NCBI GenBank assembly: GCA_032160545.1
Contig: JAVHVN010000005.1
Span: forward strand, 1 to 9,526
Length of the DNA: 9,526 nucleotides
Source of the DNA: DATGFB01 sp032160545
GTDB lineage: Bacteria; Actinomycetota; Actinomycetes; Mycobacteriales; Jatrophihabitantaceae
Direction: 5' to 3'
Positions within the stretch are counted from its first letter, which is position 1; each line of letters opens with the position of its first letter. The translations under genes were made by a program, and so were the position numbers. Of the stretch, positions 5,726 through 9,526 are shown piece by piece. The notes under the pieces are model-generated. The model had not been told where the DNA came from and did no database searches. It saw only the letters and a program-made list of their open reading frames with translations.

Positions 5726-8682
5726 GAGCCGTTCCCCGCAGAGACACTGACGACGTGCCACAGTGACGTCGTGCTCGACGTGGTCGTCAGGACGTTGATC
5801 CCCGCCAGCGCGTTCGTCAGGTTCTGGTACTGCACCGTCAATGCGTAACCGGAGTACGGGCGGCTGGTCAGGCCCCGCTGGTCGGCCACCTCCCACTCCT
5901 CGCCGACCGGCCCGTGGTGCGCCATGGCGAGGGTGCCGACGATCTTGAGCGTGCCGAGCGACGTGGTCGCCGGGCTGTCGCCGCGTCCGTAGTTGTCCGC
6001 GCCGAACTGCCCGCCACAGACCCCGGACTTGCCCTGCGGTGGCGACGGGCAGGAGATGTTCGAGACCGGGATGCCGAGAGCGAAGATCGCGCCGTTGATC
6101 TGCATGTTGGCGAGGTCCGGCCGCATGTTCGTGTACTGCTGGCTCGGTCGCGCACCGTCGGCGAGAACCGTGCTGTACAGACCGGTGATGTCGTTGGGGC
6201 ACCAGCCCGGATCGGTGGTGGCGATGGCGCTCGGGTCAATCGACACGCACTTCACCGGGTGGTAGATCCGCACGTCGTCGTAGGACACCACCTCGACGGC
6301 CTGGGTGGCCGTGTTCGCCGCCGCGAGGCTGTTGGTGACGACCACGTCGTTCTGCGCGATGAGCGCGATCGAGTTGGCCGAGGTGCCGTCGACGTACAGG
6401 TCACCGGGACCGTTGTCGCCGAAGGTTCCGTTCGAGCCCATCGAGTACTGCGTCACGTCCGCCATGTCGGGGAAGGTGCTCGTCGCCGGCGTGACGGTGG
6501 TGCCCGTGACGACGTTGCTGGCGCTCACCACGAACTTGAGCTGGGCGACCGACTGCCCGCCCCCCAGCAGCGCCGTCCCGTTGCCCCAGACGTAGCTGCC
6601 GAGGTTCACGCACACTCCGAGGACGAGCGCCACGTTGCAGGTACCGACCTGCAAGGTCACCGTCGCCACCAGGCAGGTCGTCGTGGTCGTGGGGGTCGCG
6701 GCCGAGCTGCCGGCCTTGTTCGTGAAGAAGGTGTCGCTCGTCGGCGAGTTGATCGGCGTGCTCGTCGTGGTCCCCGTGACGTTGTTCGCCGGCGTGCAGC
6801 CGCCCGTCGCACTCGACGAGGCGGTCACGGCGGCCTTCCAGCGGTGGCTGGTGCTGTCGGCCTTCGACGGCGCGGCGGCGTTGGCATCGGCGGAGTTGCC
6901 CGCCGCGAGCAGCGTGTTGAGGTAGGCCTGCAACGACGCCGCGGTGTTGTACGACGTCGGGTTCGCCGCGAGCGCGGCTTGCACAGTGCTCTTGAACGAC
7001 GGGTAGCCGCTGGTGTTCGATCCGTAGTAGCAGTTGAAGAACCGCAGGTCGGTCAGCACCGTCGACGTACCGCACCCGCTGGTGCCGGTCACCGACGTCC
7101 ATTGCGGCGTCCAGGCCCCGTCGTCCTTCGAGCTCGGGTTGTCGCTGGTGGCCGGGACGTACCCCTTGTCGGCCGAGGTCGCGGTGGTGACCGTCGACGA
7201 CGTCGTCCCCGCCGTGCCTGCCGTCAGGTAGAACACGCTGTTCGAGGTCGAGGCGGTCGAACCGAGCTTCTGCCCGGTGCTCGGCCAGCCGGTGCTGCCG
7301 TGCGCGAGGGCGGGCGTGCTCGGCGGCGCGCCGCCGGTGTTCTGCGCGTAGATCGCCTTGATCACCGTCGGCGTCGTCAGGTTGACCGTCTGCGCCGACA
7401 TCCCGGTCGCGTTCGAGGCACCGGTGTAGCACTGCGCCGGGTGCGTCGTCGAGTTCGCGGCGGCGAACGTCGCCGTGGTCTGCGGGCTGGTGACGGTGGC
7501 GGTGCCGTCGCTGTTCAACTTCACCCGGGTCGGCCCGCTGTAGACGCACGAGGTACTGGGAATCTGCGGGGATGCCGTCGGCAGGTTGGGGCCGTTGGGC
7601 ACCCACTGCACGTCGTACTTCGACGCCGGGTCCGGCGAGCCGCCGAGTTCCACCGGGTACCCGGCGCAGACGAGGTTGTACGACCGGTACGGCTGCCCCA
7701 CTGTCGTGCAACTGCCGTCCTGGGCGGTGGCGCGGTACTGCGTCGTGACCGGCTGGTTGAACAGCGGCCCGCTGCCTCCGGGCACGCTGTTGCTGAGCAG
7801 CATCGCGTCAGTGGTGAAGTAGCCGCCCGCGCCGTCCGCCGGGTTGGCCGGCGCGAGCAGCTGGAACTGGTGGCTCATCGCCGTCTGGCACGACTGGTAG
7901 TCGGTGTACTTGTTGCCCTGCAACCCGTCCTCGGACCAGTCGACGTACGGGTACGGCGCGCCCGGTGGCAGGTTGTTCGACCGACCCTGCGCGCCGGCGA
8001 ACAACGAGTTGCACGTCGCCAGCTTGCCGGCCGCAGTGCCGGGCGACGCGCCGCTCCAGACGATCTGACCGCCCTTGACCGGTACACCGGCATTGCTGAC
8101 GGCCGTCGAGTTGAGGGCGATCGTCCGGCGCTGGAACTGCGCCAGGACAGCCAGCGGCGACTCGGTCTCGAAGCCGGTGACCACCCCGTAGTTGAGCGGG
8201 TCGGTGGACGCGCCGGTGGCGATGTCGGCGACCAGGATCTTGCTCGTGGTCAGCCCGCCCTGGCTCACGGTCCCCGTGGACCGCACCCGGAAGTAGCGGT
8301 TCGACGGGTCCTTCTGGGCAGCCCACTGGTAACTCGCCGAGTAGCCGTTGGCGCTGTAGATCGGGACGGTCGGCGAGAAGTTGGTCGGCAACACGGGCGC
8401 GCAGGCGGCGACCGATAAGTTCGGGCACTGGCCGTCGAGGTAGGACACGAAGGCCTGCAACCCGCCCTGGGCTGCCGAGTACGCCGCCTGCCCGTAGGCA
8501 TTCCGAACCGCCGGAACGATGTCACCACTCGTCGCGACGAGCGTCGTGCCCGTGAGCACGGTGATGATCGTGCTGATCATGAGGACGTAGATCATGGCGA
8601 AGCCGCGGTCGCCCTCGTCGGCGCCGCTGCGCATGGCGGCGATCCGGCGGCGCCCTGCGGCAAGCAGCCGGTACCCGCTCAT
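5722..8682 (-). CDS. Giant PilX/GspK-like prepilin with large secreted domain
   Basis: The product has 986 residues. The N-terminus is a 27-residue basic leader ending GDRG, then FAMIYVLMISTIITVL. This is a class III prepilin signal with a hydrophobic helix at 28-48. Residue +5 is Tyr32 instead of the near-universal Glu, as in GspK-type tip subunits. The pilin helix continues (NAYGQAAYSAAQGGLQAFV), followed by a very long Ser/Thr/Ala/Gly-rich ectodomain. One module near 400 contains CVYSGPTRVKLNSDGTATV. Near 770-806 are NSIALIAQNDVVV and VRIYHPVKC, and near 855-930 are INGAIFALG and GTLAMAHHGPVGEEW. The latter blocks resemble, from memory, a C-terminal beta-solenoid-like domain of other actinobacterial pilus-locus proteins. 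All 18 cysteines lie after the membrane helix. Predicted role: pilus tip, priming or adhesion. The start at 8682 overlaps the previous stop (ATGA). The open frame extends upstream to 9240, but those codons shadow the previous gene. Confidence 0.85.
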   Translation of the reverse strand: MSGYRLLAAGRRRIAAMRSGADEGDRGFAMIYVLMISTIITVLTGTTLVATSGDIVPAVRNAYGQAAYSAAQGGLQAFVSYLDGQCPNLSVAACAPVLPTNFSPTVPIYSANGYSASYQWAAQKDPSNRYFRVRSTGTVSQGGLTTSKILVADIATGASTDPLNYGVVTGFETESPLAVLAQFQRRTIALNSTAVSNAGVPVKGGQIVWSGASPGTAAGKLATCNSLFAGAQGRSNNLPPGAPYPYVDWSEDGLQGNKYTDYQSCQTAMSHQFQLLAPANPADGAGGYFTTDAMLLSNSVPGGSGPLFNQPVTTQYRATAQDGSCTTVGQPYRSYNLVCAGYPVELGGSPDPASKYDVQWVPNGPNLPTASPQIPSTSCVYSGPTRVKLNSDGTATVTSPQTTATFAAANSTTHPAQCYTGASNATGMSAQTVNLTTPTVIKAIYAQNTGGAPPSTPALAHGSTGWPSTGQKLGSTASTSNSVFYLTAGTAGTTSSTVTTATSADKGYVPATSDNPSSKDDGAWTPQWTSVTGTSGCGTSTVLTDLRFFNCYYGSNTSGYPSFKSTVQAALAANPTSYNTAASLQAYLNTLLAAGNSADANAAAPSKADSTSHRWKAAVTASSSATGGCTPANNVTGTTTSTPINSPTSDTFFTNKAGSSAATPTTTTTCLVATVTLQVGTCNVALVLGVCVNLGSYVWGNGTALLGGGQSVAQLKFVVSASNVVTGTTVTPATSTFPDMADVTQYSMGSNGTFGDNGPGDLYVDGTSANSIALIAQNDVVVTNSLAAANTATQAVEVVSYDDVRIYHPVKCVSIDPSAIATTDPGWCPNDITGLYSTVLADGARPSQQYTNMRPDLANMQINGAIFALGIPVSNISCPSPPQGKSGVCGGQFGADNYGRGDSPATTSLGTLKIVGTLAMAHHGPVGEEWEVADQRGLTSRPYSGYALTVQYQNLTNALAGINVLTTTSSTTSLWHVVSVSAGNGS

Positions 8683-9446
8683 ATCGCACCGCCCAGCACC
8701 GGCAGGGTGACGACCGAGTTGAACTCGATGCCGTGCTGCTTCTTGGTGTCGGTGACCGAGAAGTCGACCGAAACCCGCGCGACGTTCGGCAGGTTGGCGG
8801 CCGCGGTCGGGTCCTGCTTCTTGGCCTGCGACGGCGGCGTGACCGGCAGGTTCTGGCAGCCCGCACTCGGCGTCGGAGCAGTGCCGAGCTTGCCACCGAC
8901 GAACAGGCCGCTCAGGTCGTTGCCACCGGTGTCGTAGGGCGTGAAGAGTTGCAGCGTCGCGGTCCCGCCACCGGTGACCTGCTTCAGCAGGCGACGGCAT
9001 GCGGCCGGCGCGGCGCCCTGCACCGCGGTGGACGGGAACTGCTCCTCGATCAGCACGCCCTTGGAATCCAGCCGTAGCCAGATCATCGTGGCGGCGCTCG
9101 TCGAGGCCACGCCGCTGGGGGAATTCGTTCGGTTGAACAGGTCGGCGTAGAACAGGACGTCCGAGCCGGTGAACCATTCGAAGCGGTTGCTGTTCGAGCC
9201 GGGCGTCGTGCCGTCGGCCACCCGCAGGTACTGGGCCCACGACTGCATCACGGCGCCCGCGGAGGCCGAGTTGATCGCGCGGTCGGTCGACGACCGGGTG
9301 GACTGGTCGACCGTCACGAACAGCCGCACGGTCAGCGCGCCGAAGATGGACATCAGCACCATCGCGACGAGCAGCTCGGTGAGGGACGTACCGCTCTGCG
9401 CTGACCGGGTCACGCGGCGCAGCCGGCAGCGCAGCGCGGTCAGCAT
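8679..9446 (-). CDS. PilW/PulJ-like minor prepilin
   Basis: The product has 255 residues. A 19-residue basic leader ends in SAQSG and is followed by TSLTELLVAMVLMSIFGAL. This is a class III prepilin signal with cleavage after Gly19, Thr at +1 and the conserved Glu at +5 (Glu24). After the membrane helix comes an amphipathic stretch and a globular domain of about 200 residues. That domain has YLRVADGTTPG and FEWFTGSDVLFYAD, patterns typical of PilW/GspJ-type minor pilins. Cys149 and Cys199 could pair once exported. Such proteins sit near the fibre tip and help start assembly with the neighbouring minor pilins. The ATG at 9446 overlaps the upstream gene by 7 nt and has no visible Shine-Dalgarno sequence. 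A GTG 11 codons further in is possible but equally unsupported, and would shorten the leader. Confidence 0.83.
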   Translation of the reverse strand: MLTALRCRLRRVTRSAQSGTSLTELLVAMVLMSIFGALTVRLFVTVDQSTRSSTDRAINSASAGAVMQSWAQYLRVADGTTPGSNSNRFEWFTGSDVLFYADLFNRTNSPSGVASTSAATMIWLRLDSKGVLIEEQFPSTAVQGAAPAACRRLLKQVTGGGTATLQLFTPYDTGGNDLSGLFVGGKLGTAPTPSAGCQNLPVTPPSQAKKQDPTAAANLPNVARVSVDFSVTDTKKQHGIEFNSVVTLPVLGGAI

Positions 9447-9526
9447 GAGACGACCGAGTCGCTGCGGGCGAGGTACTTGTTCTGCTGCTTCTGGTACACG
9501 ACCACGTTGACCACGAAGGTGGCTCC
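9440..9526 (-). CDS. C-terminal end of a probable minor pilin gene (partial)
   Basis: The last 28 codons of a gene are visible, open to the window edge and ending TGA at 9442-9440. They encode ATFVVNVVVYQKQQNKYL followed by ARSDSVVSC. An alternating beta strand followed by a short tail ending in Cys would fit the end of a PilV/GspI-like minor pilin, which commonly precedes a PilW-type gene. The 7 nt overlap with the next start (ATGCTGA) and shared strand put it in the same operon. The family call is from context only, because the diagnostic N-terminus is outside the window. Confidence 0.5.
   Translation of the reverse strand, partial: GATFVVNVVVYQKQQNKYLARSDSVVSC

Noticed and set aside
5016..5747. 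Upstream extension of the pilM frame to 5747
   Set aside because: This stretch overlaps the prepilin peptidase in another frame and is Arg-rich. The GTG at 5015 has a strong AAGGAG and places the actin-like motif near the N-terminus.
5914..8418. 834-codon plus-strand open frame opposite the giant pilin
   Set aside because: Its translation is Arg/Gly/Val-rich, without recognisable motifs, and mirrors GC-rich codons of the minus-strand gene. It is a typical antisense shadow in high-GC DNA.
8683..9240. Upstream extension of the giant pilin frame to 9240
   Set aside because: The added residues are Arg-rich and shadow the PilW-like gene. The prepilin leader begins properly at the ATG at 8682, with an ATGA overlap.

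Overview
The window is GC-rich and densely coding. Codons end mostly in G or C, several starts are GTG, and the first gene belongs to a radical-SAM family (Rv2578c type) typical of actinobacteria. I infer a high-GC actinobacterium, possibly from a Frankia/Jatrophihabitans-like lineage. The order-level placement is a guess. I see no mobile element, RNA gene or CRISPR array.

The plus-strand part (1-2013) holds three genes. The first is the 3' end of a radical-SAM gene interrupted by an intein; only the last 30 intein residues and the C-terminal extein are in the window. The second is a small two-CBS-domain protein. The third is a two-helix membrane protein with a bacterial PH domain and a Tyr/Pro/Gly/Gln-rich repeat tail. 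They look like housekeeping or accessory genes and have no evident link to the other half.

The minus-strand part (9526 down to 2023) is one compact type IV pilus operon, read leftwards: a minor-pilin-like 3' end, a PilW/PulJ-like minor prepilin, a very large (986 aa) PilX/GspK-like prepilin without Glu5, a short prepilin peptidase, PilM, PilN, PilO and a small lipoprotein. Six of the seven junctions overlap or are separated by one base. The only real gap is the 23 nt before pilM, which carries a strong Shine-Dalgarno sequence. The operon meets the PH-domain gene tail to tail with 9 bp between the stop codons.

Expected roles: PilD removes the leaders of the prepilins. The minor pilins, with the large Glu5-less one probably at the tip, prime and cap the fibre. 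PilM (cytoplasmic, actin-like) binds the N-terminus of PilN, and PilN-PilO form the membrane alignment complex. The lipoprotein sits where Gram-negative operons encode PilP. PilB, PilT, PilC and the major pilin are not in the window and would be expected upstream, beyond position 9526. The strongest leads are the giant tip-like pilin with 18 extracytoplasmic cysteines, the peptidase that has lost its cysteine loop, the lipoprotein in the PilP slot, and the intein whose splicing cysteine is also a predicted iron-sulfur ligand.
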